Positions 1 through 7,819 of a stretch of 50,400 bases of DNA are shown here, piece after piece. The DNA lies in contig JANTFT010000014.1 of assembly GCA_024763275.1 (NCBI GenBank), forward strand, positions 1-50,400. The letters are read 5' to 3'. The notes under the pieces are model-generated. The model saw only the letters and a list, made by a program, of their open reading frames with translations, made no database searches and had not been told where the DNA came from. Source of the stretch: Anaerolineales bacterium. GTDB taxonomy: Bacteria; Chloroflexota; Anaerolineae; Anaerolineales; UBA11858. The position numbers and the translations under genes are program-made. Each line of letters opens with the position of its first letter. Positions within the stretch are counted from its first letter, which is position 1.

Positions 1-11
1 TCAGGTGCTGA

Positions 12-1268
12 ATGAACAACTATGATGTGATTGTGATTGGAGGAGGACCAGCCGGAATGATGGCTGCCGGCCAGGCAGCCCTGGCAGGAAGCTCCACCCT
101 GCTGATCGAAAAGATGGACAGTCCAGGCAGAAAGCTCCTGCTGACTGGAAAACACCGCTGCAACCTGGCAAACTCCGCTCCGGTTGAGGAAGCTATAAAC
201 CAGTTCAATAAGGAGGGCCGCTTCCTCAGGCAGGTCTATTACCGGTTCCACACAGCTGAGCTCAGGAGTTTTTTCCGCGAGCTGGGAGTTCCCACCATCG
301 AACAGAGAGGGGGCAGGATCTTTCCTTCCAGCGAGGACGCCCACGATGTCTTAAACGCCCTGCGGGGCTGGATTGACAAAAACGGTGTGACCATCCTCAC
401 CAGCACCCGCCTGGAAAAACTTCTAATCCGGAATGGAGCGGCTCAGGGTGTGATAACATCCCGGGGGAATTTCACTTCCCGAGCGGTCATTCTGGCCACC
501 GGTGGAAAAGCCTATCCCGGCACAGGATCCACCGGGGATGGGTTCGCGGTGGCCCGGCAGGCAGGCCATACGATTCAACCTCTCCATCCAGCCCTGGTGC
601 CTCTGAAAACTGCCGGGAGCACCGCTCAGGACCTGCAGGGATTGAGCCTTAGCAACGTCCTGGCGGTTGTCTATCGAGACCAGAAGCGGGCCGATCAGCT
701 GTTTGGAGAACTGCTGTTCACTCATTTTGGCCTGTCCGGGCCGGTGATACTGACACTGAGCCGGGAGATCGTCAGCGACCTGGATGATGGGCATCAGGTC
801 GAGATTGGCATCGACCTGAAGCCAGCTCTTTCCCACCAGACCCTGGACGACAGATTGCTTCGTGACCTGCAGACTCTGGGGCGCAAGCAGTTCAGCACCC
901 TGCTGGAAGGTCTCCTCCCTAAAAAACTGATCCCGGTTTGCGTCCGGCAGACCGGTATTCCCTGGGAAAAGAAGAACAGCCAGATTTCCAGTCAGGAACG
1001 CAAACGCCTGCTGTCCTGGCTGAAGGATGATTTCAAGTTTCAGATAGTCGGTCATCAAGGTTTTGAACAGGCCATTATCACCGCTGGCGGGGTTAATACC
1101 CGGGAAGTGGATCCCCACACCATGGAATCAAAACTGGTCCGGGGGCTGTACTTTGCGGGGGAGATCCTGGATGTCGATGCCAATACCGGCGGCTTCAACC
1201 TCCAGGCTGCCTTTTCCACCGGCTGGGCCGCGGGGATAGCAGCCGGCTCGACCTCGCCGGCCGGGTGA
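12..1268 (+). CDS. NAD(P)/FAD-dependent oxidoreductase, HI0933/BaiN-like family
   Basis: A 418-residue flavoprotein. Seen: an N-terminal dinucleotide-binding motif GGGPAG at residues 10-15, the family motif TGKHRCNLAN near residue 46, a second glycine-rich ATGGKAYPGTGSTGDGF segment near residue 160, and a C-terminal TAGGV...GLYFAGEILDVDANTGGFNLQAA block that closes over FAD. These are hallmarks of the HI0933-like (YhiN/BaiN) family; length is typical. The physiological substrate is unknown for most members, although some gut homologues act on bile-acid intermediates; I do not assign that here. Cytosolic, no signal peptide. The ATG at 12 follows an AGGTG a few bases upstream, and the preceding gene lies outside the window. 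The next gene, 113 bases on, has its own promoter. Confidence 0.9.
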   Translation: MNNYDVIVIGGGPAGMMAAGQAALAGSSTLLIEKMDSPGRKLLLTGKHRCNLANSAPVEEAINQFNKEGRFLRQVYYRFHTAELRSFFRELGVPTIEQRGGRIFPSSEDAHDVLNALRGWIDKNGVTILTSTRLEKLLIRNGAAQGVITSRGNFTSRAVILATGGKAYPGTGSTGDGFAVARQAGHTIQPLHPALVPLKTAGSTAQDLQGLSLSNVLAVVYRDQKRADQLFGELLFTHFGLSGPVILTLSREIVSDLDDGHQVEIGIDLKPALSHQTLDDRLLRDLQTLGRKQFSTLLEGLLPKKLIPVCVRQTGIPWEKKNSQISSQERKRLLSWLKDDFKFQIVGHQGFEQAIITAGGVNTREVDPHTMESKLVRGLYFAGEILDVDANTGGFNLQAAFSTGWAAGIAAGSTSPAG

Positions 1269-1366
1269 ACTTCCGGGGTTCAGATTTATTTCGATCATCA
1301 AATCAATGACCGCAATCACCTCCCACTTAAATCAGGGCCTGGGAAGCATCCAGTGGGGGCAGCTTA

Positions 1367-1375
1367 TGTTATCAT
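1367..1375 (+). promoter_or_regulatory. Extended -10 promoter of the histidine kinase gene, probably leaderless
   Basis: TGT followed by TATCAT gives an extended -10 element that ends six bases before the ATG at 1382. A start site about 7 bases downstream of the -10 would coincide with the A of the start codon. No Shine-Dalgarno sequence is present, which fits a leaderless mRNA. No clear -35 hexamer is visible. Confidence 0.5.
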
Positions 1376-1381
1376 GTCCCT

Positions 1382-2626
1382 ATGCCAGCCCGTACAAAAA
1401 GATCTGAAGTTGTCCAAATCTTCCGCTATTTCAGTGGAGTCGCCATGGCATATTTTGCAGCCCTGTCGATCTTTACGGCGCTGCAAACAGGCCAGATCGT
1501 CAACCTGTCTCAGATCCAGTCCTACGTGAACCTGGCGATCAACGGCGCGCTGTTCGGTTATCTGTCCTGGAGCTGGCTGGAAAGAAAACTGGGGGGTTAC
1601 TATCTCCCTCTAGCCCTGATCGCCGCCACCGCGCTGCCTCTTTTCAGCAACTTGATCTACCTGGCTGACCCTCAGGAAACCGCCCAGCTGACCATCACCC
1701 GCTCCTGGCTGCTTTTCCCCATATTGGCCGTACCCCTGGTCATCATTGCCTGGCAGTACCATTTTCGCTACGTTCTGGCTTTCATCTTGCTGACCTCCCT
1801 GATCGAGATAACTATACTTTTTTCCCGCCTGGAAACCATCAATTTCCAAACTCTCCCCATTCTGGGGGTCCCACTGATCCGGGCTTTTGCCTTTGGCATA
1901 ATCGGGCATATAGTGAATCACCTGATCACTACCCAGCGGGCGCAGGAGCAGAAACTGCTCGCTGCCAATCTGAAATTAAGTGAATATGCCGCCATGGTGG
2001 ATCAGCTGGCTACCAGCCGGGAACGCAACCGGCTTGCACGCGAACTGCATGACACAATTGCCCATACATTAAGCGGTTTGACCGTGAATCTGGAAGCCAT
2101 CAAGATCCTCCTGGGAGACGGACAGACTCCCGTTAAGGAGAAAATCGACCGCGCCCTGGAGAACACCCGCATGGGACTGACCGATACCAGAAGGGCTCTC
2201 CGCGACTTGAGGGCCAAACAAGTGGAAGATCTGGGCTTGAAGCTTGCCCTGGAAAACCTCTGCCTGCAAGCAGCCCACCGGGGAGATTTCGATTATCAGC
2301 TCGTTCTGCCGGACATGCCCCTGGAAATGCCCAGCCAGATAGAACAGGCCTTTTACCGGATCGCCCAGGAATCTCTGGAAAACATTATCAAACACGCCCG
2401 GGCAAGCCAGATCTCTGTGAGACTTTCCCAGCAGGGAGATCTCTACACATTGAACATAGAGGATAACGGCAGCGGATTTGATCCTGCCCGGGTCAGCTCG
2501 CAGGACGGATGGGGGATTCAGGGGATGCGGGAACGAGCCCAGGAGAACGGCTGCCGCCTGGAAATTCAGAGCGCCCCAGGACGGGGCACCTGCGTAACCC
2601 TAAGCACGGAGCTGGACCATGTATAG
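1382..2626 (+). CDS. Membrane sensor histidine kinase, NarL/DesK-type (HisKA_3)
   Basis: A 414-residue sensor kinase. About six hydrophobic stretches occupy residues 15-185, followed by a short coiled linker and a HisKA_3 dimerisation domain with RELHDTIAH (phospho-acceptor His about residue 223). The HATPase_c domain has an N-box (QESLENIIKHA), a G1 box DNGSGFD and a G2 box GWGIQGMRERA, so it looks catalytically intact. It has no large extracytoplasmic sensor domain, so the signal is probably sensed within or near the membrane, as in DesK- or LiaS-type kinases (inference). The stop codon overlaps the start of the response regulator gene by 8 bases, so the two are translationally coupled partners. 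The target genes are not evident from the window. Confidence 0.92.
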   Translation: MPARTKRSEVVQIFRYFSGVAMAYFAALSIFTALQTGQIVNLSQIQSYVNLAINGALFGYLSWSWLERKLGGYYLPLALIAATALPLFSNLIYLADPQETAQLTITRSWLLFPILAVPLVIIAWQYHFRYVLAFILLTSLIEITILFSRLETINFQTLPILGVPLIRAFAFGIIGHIVNHLITTQRAQEQKLLAANLKLSEYAAMVDQLATSRERNRLARELHDTIAHTLSGLTVNLEAIKILLGDGQTPVKEKIDRALENTRMGLTDTRRALRDLRAKQVEDLGLKLALENLCLQAAHRGDFDYQLVLPDMPLEMPSQIEQAFYRIAQESLENIIKHARASQISVRLSQQGDLYTLNIEDNGSGFDPARVSSQDGWGIQGMRERAQENGCRLEIQSAPGRGTCVTLSTELDHV

Positions 2627-3278
2627 AATCCTCATCTGTGACGACCAGAAAATTGTCTGTGAGGGGCTGCAAACCATTCTCAATGCGGATTCCGAACTGG
2701 AGGTGGTCGGTATCGCCCACAGCGGCGCTGAAGTTCTGGAGCAGATTCCTGAAACTCTGCCGGACCTGGTGCTGATGGATCTCAAAATGCCCGGGATGAA
2801 TGGCGTTGTGGCCACCCGAAAAATCACCACTACCTATCCGGAGCTTTATGTGCTGGTCTTAACCACCTATGATGATGATGAGTGGATCTTTGACGCTATC
2901 CGCAGCGGCGCGGCAGGATATCTCCTGAAAGATACTCCACCGGTTGACCTCGTCAAATCCATCAAGGGCACCCTGGAGGGCAAATCGTTCATTGACCCCC
3001 AGGTTGCAGGCAAGCTGCTTTCCGAGTACGCAACGAATTTCGGGCACGCGCAGCCCCCCACCCACTACACCTTTACTGAACGAGAGCGGGACATTCTGAC
3101 ATTGCTATCGCAGGGTTTATCAAATGCGGAGATCGCCCAGAAGCTCTTTCTGGCAGAAGGCACGGTCAGGAACTATACCAGTGTGCTTCTCAAGAAATTA
3201 GGAGTGGCGGACAGGACCCAGGCCGCTATCCTGGCCATTCGCTACGGGCTGGTTCCTGATCAGAACCATTCTGATTGA
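2619..3278 (+). CDS. Response regulator, NarL/LuxR family
   Basis: A 219-residue DNA-binding response regulator, partner of the kinase immediately upstream (8-base overlap). The receiver domain (residues 1-120) has the acidic pair in ICDDQK, the phospho-acceptor Asp54 in LMDLKMPG, the switch Thr in LTTYDDDE and Lys in LLKDTPP, so it is fully equipped. The C-terminal LuxR-type helix-turn-helix covers about residues 148-210 (TERERDILTLLSQGLSNAEIA and a following recognition helix). Its 3' end overlaps the convergent glycosyltransferase gene by 53 bases, so both proteins share coding DNA at their C-termini. Confidence 0.94.
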   Translation: MYRILICDDQKIVCEGLQTILNADSELEVVGIAHSGAEVLEQIPETLPDLVLMDLKMPGMNGVVATRKITTTYPELYVLVLTTYDDDEWIFDAIRSGAAGYLLKDTPPVDLVKSIKGTLEGKSFIDPQVAGKLLSEYATNFGHAQPPTHYTFTERERDILTLLSQGLSNAEIAQKLFLAEGTVRNYTSVLLKKLGVADRTQAAILAIRYGLVPDQNHSD

Positions 3279-4527
3279 TTGCTCTCCCATCTTCGGATAG
3301 CGTAGATCGATAAAGATCGATTACCCTCCTGGAAATACTCTCCCAGCCATACTTCTTTGCGAACGCGAAGGCATCGTGCCCCATCCGGTAGCGCAGAGCT
3401 TTATCCTTTAACAGTGCTGCGATCCGGCTGCTTAAAACCACTGGATCCTCTACCGGAACATGATACCCAGTGACCCCATCCTCAACCAGATGGGTCAAGC
3501 CCCCTACCAGCGAGGCGATCACCGGTGTGCCGCAGGCCATCGCTTCCAGGGCCACCATCCCAAAAGACTCATAATGGGAGGGCATGATCACCATTTCGGC
3601 GGCTGAATAATAATAAGGCAGGGAATCCTGGCCTCGTTTGCCCAGGAAGGTAACCAGATCTCCCAGCCCGTATTCATCCCGCAGATCCATCAACAGCTTC
3701 AGTTCCCCGGAGGCTTTTCCGGGACCTTCTCCCAGATCCCCCCCAATGACCACCAGACAGAGGTTCTCGCCGGTCTGTCCGTTTTCGCGCAGCAGCGAGA
3801 TCGCCCGCAGCAGAGTTTTAATTCCCTTCAAGGGCTCAATTCGACCCACAAACAGCAGCATGCGCATTTCCAGAGGAACACCCACATATTCCTTGGCTTC
3901 ATCAGGTGGGATGGGATAAAAATGGCTCAGATCCACACCAGGTGGAATTACGTCGATCTTATTCGGGTCTGCCTGGTAAAGGGTTTGCAGCAGCTCTTTT
4001 TCAGTCGTGGTAGAGGCCACGATCCTGTCAGCGATCTCGATAACCCGGGCCTCCCCGGCAATGCGGTATTCCCCTTCCGCCTCTTCAGCATTCTGAGCTA
4101 CCAGCTGCTTCATCTTTCCCAGCGTGTGGAACATCTGAATAACTGGTACCTGCCAGACCCGCGCCAAATTCTCCGCAGCCAGGCCTGACATCCAGTAATG
4201 GCTGTGGATCAAATCGTATCTCAGCCCTTTTGAACAAGCAAAATCCAGAATCTGGTCGGCATACTGCTGGACATAATCAACCAGTTCAATTTTAGGAAGG
4301 GGATGCTCAGGACCAGCAGGGATATGGGCTACCCGGTTCCCAAAGCCCAGGTCATGCAGCACATGGGGAACATGCTCATCCTGGGATCGGGTAAAAACAT
4401 CAAGCTGGATTCCCTCTCGACCGAGATACAGCGCCAGATCGCGGACGTAGACATTCATTCCCCCGGCGTCCTTTCCCCCCAGGGTCGCCAGGGGGCAGGT
4501 ATGGTAGGATAAAATCGCTATACGCAA
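3226..4527 (-). CDS. GT4-family glycosyltransferase (MshA/sucrose-phosphate-synthase-like)
   Basis: A 433-residue GT-B glycosyltransferase. The N-terminal half contains the donor/acceptor loop GGKDAGGMNVYVRDLA and an IHSHYW motif, seen in MshA and sucrose-phosphate synthase relatives. The C-terminal half holds LLFVGRIEPLKG and the EX7E nucleotide-sugar motif (HYESFGMVALEAMACGTPVIA). These support retaining transfer from a nucleotide sugar; the acceptor cannot be inferred. The start is a TTG at 4527, preceded by AAGGGAG at good spacing, with the conserved MRIAILSYHT start of the fold right after it. No partner genes of a known glycan pathway are nearby. Its last 53 bases overlap the opposite-strand response regulator gene. 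Confidence 0.88.
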   Translation of the reverse strand: MRIAILSYHTCPLATLGGKDAGGMNVYVRDLALYLGREGIQLDVFTRSQDEHVPHVLHDLGFGNRVAHIPAGPEHPLPKIELVDYVQQYADQILDFACSKGLRYDLIHSHYWMSGLAAENLARVWQVPVIQMFHTLGKMKQLVAQNAEEAEGEYRIAGEARVIEIADRIVASTTTEKELLQTLYQADPNKIDVIPPGVDLSHFYPIPPDEAKEYVGVPLEMRMLLFVGRIEPLKGIKTLLRAISLLRENGQTGENLCLVVIGGDLGEGPGKASGELKLLMDLRDEYGLGDLVTFLGKRGQDSLPYYYSAAEMVIMPSHYESFGMVALEAMACGTPVIASLVGGLTHLVEDGVTGYHVPVEDPVVLSSRIAALLKDKALRYRMGHDAFAFAKKYGWESISRRVIDLYRSTLSEDGRAINQNGSDQEPARSEWPG

Positions 4528-4603
4528 TACAGCTCCCTTTCCTTCACTGAGATGTCTTTTTCAGGCTGCCCGCAGGGGTGCCTGTTCACTCCTGTATAAT
4601 AGC

Positions 4604-4612
4604 TGGTATAAT
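4604..4612 (+). promoter_or_regulatory. Extended -10 promoter of the tRNA-Thr gene
   Basis: TGGTATAAT is a perfect extended -10 element (TGn-TATAAT) 27 bases upstream of the tRNA. A second TATAAT lies just upstream at 4595-4600. Confidence 0.6.
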
Positions 4613-4639
4613 TTTTCCCGTCAACCAATTATCTCACCT

Positions 4640-4711
4640 GCCACCGTAGCTCAAGGGTAGAGCAATCGCTTCGTAAGCGATAGGTTATGGGTTCAATTCC
4701 CATCGGTGGCT
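4640..4711 (+). tRNA. tRNA-Thr (anticodon CGT)
   Basis: The sequence folds as a complete cloverleaf. The acceptor stem is GCCACCG (4640-4646) with CGGTGGC (4704-4710). The D stem is GCTC/GAGC. The anticodon stem is ATCGC/GCGAT around loop TTCGTAA, with anticodon CGT at 4672-4674, which reads ACG (Thr). The T stem is ATGGG/CCCAT around TTCAATT, and the discriminator base is T at 4711. No CCA is encoded, so it would be added after transcription. The gene stands alone, with its own promoter. Confidence 0.97.
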
Positions 4712-4772
4712 CTTCGCTTTTAATTCTTCCTTTTTCACAGGCACGAACAACCACCGGAATGGCCCTTTTCAG

Positions 4773-4801
4773 TTGACGGGACTTTGGGATTTGGATATAG
4801 T
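4773..4801 (+). promoter_or_regulatory. Sigma-70-type promoter of ppk2
   Basis: TTGACG (4773-4778), a 17-base spacer and TATAGT (4796-4801) form a near-consensus promoter. The start site would be near 4808, giving a leader of about 50 bases before the ATG at 4858. Confidence 0.6.
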
Positions 4802-4857
4802 TATAAAAAGAATCCTCTTTCCAAACCAGTTGGCTACCCGATCAATAGGAGCAGGCA

Positions 4858-5697
4858 ATGGCAGAAGAACAAGCTTCCCTTGAATACACGGCCAGCGGTA
4901 TCCTCACATCATCCATTTATAGTCGTGAGCTGGCTCGCCTGCAAACGGAGCTGGTCAAGCTGCAGTACTGGATCAAGGATCAGGGATTGAAGGTGTGCGT
5001 GATCTTTGAGGGCCGGGACGCCGCTGGCAAGGGCGGTGTGATCAAGAGGATCACCCAGCGCCTGAATCCCCGCATTGTCCGCGTGGTCGCCCTGGGCACG
5101 CCATCTGACAAGGAAAAACAGCAGTGGTATTTCCAGCGCTACGTAGCGCATCTCCCCACGGCAGGAGAGATGGTCCTTTTCGACCGCAGCTGGTACAACC
5201 GGGCTGGAGTTGAACGGGTGATGGGTTTCTGCTCAGATGATGAATACCGGGAATTCATGCGCACCTGCCCCGAGTTTGAGCGGATGCTGGTGAGATCCGG
5301 CATCAAATTGATCAAATACTGGTTCTCAGTCAGCGACGAGGAACAGGAACGCCGCTTCCGCAGGCGCAATACCGACCCCACCCGACGCTGGAAGCTCAGC
5401 CCGATGGACCTGGAATCCCGCGCCCGCTGGGTGGAATATTCCCGGGCCAAAGACGCCATGTTCATGTATACTGACACCGAGAAGGCTCCCTGGTACGTGG
5501 TGGATGCCACCGTCAAACGGCATGCCCACCTGAACTGTATCAACCATTTGCTGAGTTTGATCGACTACCAGGACCTCTCCCCGAGGCCAGTTGAACTGCC
5601 TCCCCGCCAGCAGGATCCCGGCTACAGGAGGCCCCCCATCACCAGCCAAAAATGGGTCCCGGCCGTGTACGGGAAAAACTCATTCAAGGAAGGTTAG
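4858..5697 (+). CDS. ppk2: Polyphosphate kinase 2 (PPK2)
   Basis: A 279-residue polyphosphate:nucleoside diphosphate phosphotransferase. Seen: Walker A loop EGRDAAGKGG at residues 51-60, Walker B FDRSWYNRAGVERVMGF, and the lid region with RRNTDPTRRWKLSPMDLESRARW, all characteristic of single-domain PPK2 enzymes. It interconverts polyphosphate and nucleotides, typically favouring phosphorylation of NDPs from polyphosphate; class I versus II or III cannot be settled by eye. Cytosolic. The ATG at 4858 follows AGGAGC at suitable spacing. A polyphosphate reserve would suit the fermentative energy economy suggested elsewhere in the window (inference). Confidence 0.93.
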   Translation: MAEEQASLEYTASGILTSSIYSRELARLQTELVKLQYWIKDQGLKVCVIFEGRDAAGKGGVIKRITQRLNPRIVRVVALGTPSDKEKQQWYFQRYVAHLPTAGEMVLFDRSWYNRAGVERVMGFCSDDEYREFMRTCPEFERMLVRSGIKLIKYWFSVSDEEQERRFRRRNTDPTRRWKLSPMDLESRARWVEYSRAKDAMFMYTDTEKAPWYVVDATVKRHAHLNCINHLLSLIDYQDLSPRPVELPPRQQDPGYRRPPITSQKWVPAVYGKNSFKEG

Positions 5698-5705
5698 CTG
5701 GCCAG

Positions 5706-6587
5706 TTAGGCGGGATCCCCCCGCGGCCGAATCTGGGAAATGATCATTCCCGCCAGCATCAGGGCACTCCCGGCCAGAGCACGGGGAGAGAGGATCTCCC
5801 CCAAGATCAACCAGCCCCAAAAGGCTGCAAAAACGGATTCCATACTGAGGATGATGGCTGCCGGTGTTGGCTTGGCGGACTGCTGGGCAATGATCTGCAA
5901 GGTGTAGGCAATTCCGATCGAGATCACACCCCCATACATGATGGGCCAGAAAGCCGCCTGGATCTGTCCGGGGTCGAACCCTTCAGTGGCGAAACCCACG
6001 GCAAAGCTGAGAAGGGAAGTGACCAGCGACTGCACCATTGAGAGCCGGAATGAATCCACCCGAGGAGCAAACCGGGCCAGGAATTGAACATGCCCAGCCC
6101 AGAACAGCGCTCCGATCAGCACATAGCCATCTCCCGGCGCTAAATTCATTCCCCGGGTAGCGCTGAGAAAATACAAACCAAACACTGCCAGAACTGCCCC
6201 GATCCAGGTGCTCAGCGGAGCCCGGTATCCTATCAGCATTCCCAGCAGAGGCACAAAGATCACATACAGGCCTGTGATAAAGCCCGCTTTGCCCGCTGTC
6301 GTGTAAACCAGCCCCAGCTGCTGGAAGGTTGCTCCCCCAAACAGGAGCGTTCCAGCTGCGGCACCGATCAGGATGATGCTTTTCGGCGGGACCCGCTCAG
6401 CAGGGGCGCGTTTCTTCTGAAGGTAGAGGATCGGAACCATGGTCACCGCTCCGATCAGGAATCTGGCCCCATTGAAAATATAGGGGCCGATTTGCTCCAT
6501 GCCAAGACGCTGGGCTACAAACCCCCCACCCCAGATCACAGCTGTTACCAGCAGCATGGCATTTATCTGGAAAGATTTCTGTCTCAT
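5706..6587 (-). CDS. DMT-superfamily (EamA) transporter
   Basis: An integral membrane protein of about 293 residues with ten hydrophobic segments arranged as two EamA repeats. The first begins WGGGFVAQRLGMEQIGPYIFNGARFLIGA; the second includes GVISIGIAYTLQIIAQQSAKPTPAAIILSMESVFAAFWGWLILGE, the classic end of an EamA domain. Such transporters export amino acids, metabolites or drugs by proton or exchange coupling; the substrate cannot be predicted. I prefer the ATG at 6587, preceded by AAAGGG about ten bases upstream. A GTG at 6608 would add seven residues but would leave almost no leader after a TATACT -10 on this strand at 6619-6624. The gene is monocistronic and convergent with ppk2. Confidence 0.88.
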   Translation of the reverse strand: MRQKSFQINAMLLVTAVIWGGGFVAQRLGMEQIGPYIFNGARFLIGAVTMVPILYLQKKRAPAERVPPKSIILIGAAAGTLLFGGATFQQLGLVYTTAGKAGFITGLYVIFVPLLGMLIGYRAPLSTWIGAVLAVFGLYFLSATRGMNLAPGDGYVLIGALFWAGHVQFLARFAPRVDSFRLSMVQSLVTSLLSFAVGFATEGFDPGQIQAAFWPIMYGGVISIGIAYTLQIIAQQSAKPTPAAIILSMESVFAAFWGWLILGEILSPRALAGSALMLAGMIISQIRPRGDPA

Positions 6588-6608
6588 CAGGATAGTTCCC
6601 TTTCCCAC

Positions 6609-6865
6609 TAACCTTTTCAGTATACCCTATATGCAAATAGACTCGGGAGTGTTTGCTCCAGGCGTTGGATAATAGCGCATGTTAACTGGAATCAGCTACT
6701 TTCAGGAGCCTCCTTATGTCTGTCATCCAGCAGATCCACGAATACCACTCGATCTGTAAATACAAACCAGATCCCCTTCCTGAACGACTGCTGTCCCTTT
6801 AGGCAGCTCAGGATTTAATGAAAATCATCCCCAGGAAATAATCCTGCCAGGGCTTCGGCTCAGAA
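6609..6865. other. Intergenic region between the divergent DMT-transporter and proC genes
   Basis: The whole gene-poor stretch runs from 6609 to 6942. Its left end holds a minus-strand -10 (TATACT, 6624-6619) for the transporter. The right end holds the proC promoter and a leader ORF, listed separately. In the middle, about 6640-6840, I see no convincing ORF, repeat or RNA fold. Confidence 0.6.
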
Positions 6866-6874
6866 TGGTACAAT
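6866..6874 (+). promoter_or_regulatory. Extended -10 promoter of the proC leader/proC unit
   Basis: TGGTACAAT matches the extended -10 form seen at the tRNA and rex promoters in this window. No good -35 is present. The start site would be near 6881, giving only about 20 bases before the leader ORF. Confidence 0.55.
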
Positions 6875-6901
6875 GACAGCATCGCTAGTGGAGGAACACA
6901 T

Positions 6902-6955
6902 ATGGGTATGATGGCACGGAGACCACCACCCAGGAGGAGAACATGGAGCGCCTAG
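6902..6955 (+). CDS. Candidate 17-residue leader peptide (uORF) overlapping proC
   Basis: An ATG at 6902 with its own GGAGG (6890-6894, spacing 7) opens an ORF encoding MGMMARRPPPRRRTWSA and stops at TAG 6953-6955. The stop is inside proC, 7 bases beyond the proC start codon, in another frame. Three consecutive proline codons (6923-6931) are followed directly by AGG AGG AGA, which is also the ribosome-binding site of proC. Poly-proline tracts are known to slow ribosomes when EF-P or prolyl-tRNA is limiting. A ribosome paused there would cover the proC initiation site. Function as a proline- or EF-P-responsive leader is an inference; the ORF could be fortuitous. Confidence 0.5.
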   Translation: MGMMARRPPPRRRTWSA

Positions 6956-7803
6956 CAAAGAAACAGGTCGCAGTAATTGGCAGCGGCAATATGGCAGGAG
7001 CAATAATCGGTGCCTTGCTGAGAAATCAAGAACTAACACCGGAGCAGATCACTGCCAGCGACCCCTATCCTGAACAGCGGGAGCTGGTGAAAAGCAAGTA
7101 CGCGGTCAATGTTACCCCTGACAACCACCAGGCTGTGAAAAACGCGGACATCGTCATTCTGGCTGTCAAGCCCCAGGTGCTGCCGGAAGTCCTTTCCGGA
7201 TTAAAAGGCAAGATCCCCTCCCAGAGCCTGGTTTTCTCGATCGTTGCCGGTATGCCAATCTCGACCATCCAGAAAGGTCTGTCCCACAAAGCGGTTATTC
7301 GCTGCATGCCCAATACTCCCGCCCAGATCAGCGCGGGAATGACTGTCTGGACCGGCCCCAGCGAGGTCTCGGACAAACAGAGGGAAGAGGCCAGGGTCAT
7401 CCTGGACGCAATGGGCAAGGAATTGTACGTGGACCACGAAGACGCCCTCAACATGGCCACCGCAGTAAGCGGCACGGGGCCCACATATGTGTTTCTGCTT
7501 GCAGAAGCGCTGGTTGACGCGGCAGTACACCTGGGTTTTTCCCGCCGGGACGCCCGGATGATCGTTTTGGAAACCATCAAAGGATCCGTGGAATTTGCCC
7601 TGCAGTCCGATCTCCATCTGGCACAACTTCGCAACATGGTCACCTCACCGGGAGGAACCAGCGCGGAAGCCATCTACCAGCTGGAAAAAGGCGGCATGCG
7701 GACGATCCTATCTAAAGCTGTCTGGGCTGCTTACCAGAAAAGTCAGCTGCTGGGAAAAAAGGCAGAACAGCCCCCGGACGCCCCGCTGAGCGTAGAGGGC
7801 TGA
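6943..7803 (+). CDS. proC: Pyrroline-5-carboxylate reductase
   Basis: A 286-residue enzyme for the last step of proline biosynthesis, reducing pyrroline-5-carboxylate to proline with NAD(P)H. Seen: Rossmann motif VIGSGNMAGA at residues 11-20, AVKPQVLPEVL, CMPNTPAQISAGMT, and the C-terminal dimer domain with VSGTGPTYVFLLAEALVDAAV and TSPGGTSAEAIYQLEKGGMR, all diagnostic. Length is slightly above the usual 270. The ATG at 6943 is preceded by AGGAGGAGA at ideal spacing. A short leader ORF overlaps the start, which suggests translational control. The other proline genes (proA, proB) are not in the window. Confidence 0.97.
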   Translation: MERLAKKQVAVIGSGNMAGAIIGALLRNQELTPEQITASDPYPEQRELVKSKYAVNVTPDNHQAVKNADIVILAVKPQVLPEVLSGLKGKIPSQSLVFSIVAGMPISTIQKGLSHKAVIRCMPNTPAQISAGMTVWTGPSEVSDKQREEARVILDAMGKELYVDHEDALNMATAVSGTGPTYVFLLAEALVDAAVHLGFSRRDARMIVLETIKGSVEFALQSDLHLAQLRNMVTSPGGTSAEAIYQLEKGGMRTILSKAVWAAYQKSQLLGKKAEQPPDAPLSVEG

Positions 7804-7819
7804 ACGAAAAAGGGAGATG

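Noticed and set aside
423-1118. 231-codon minus-strand ORF
   Set aside because: It lies entirely opposite the well-supported flavoprotein gene, has no family motifs or ribosome-binding site, and is a shadow frame.
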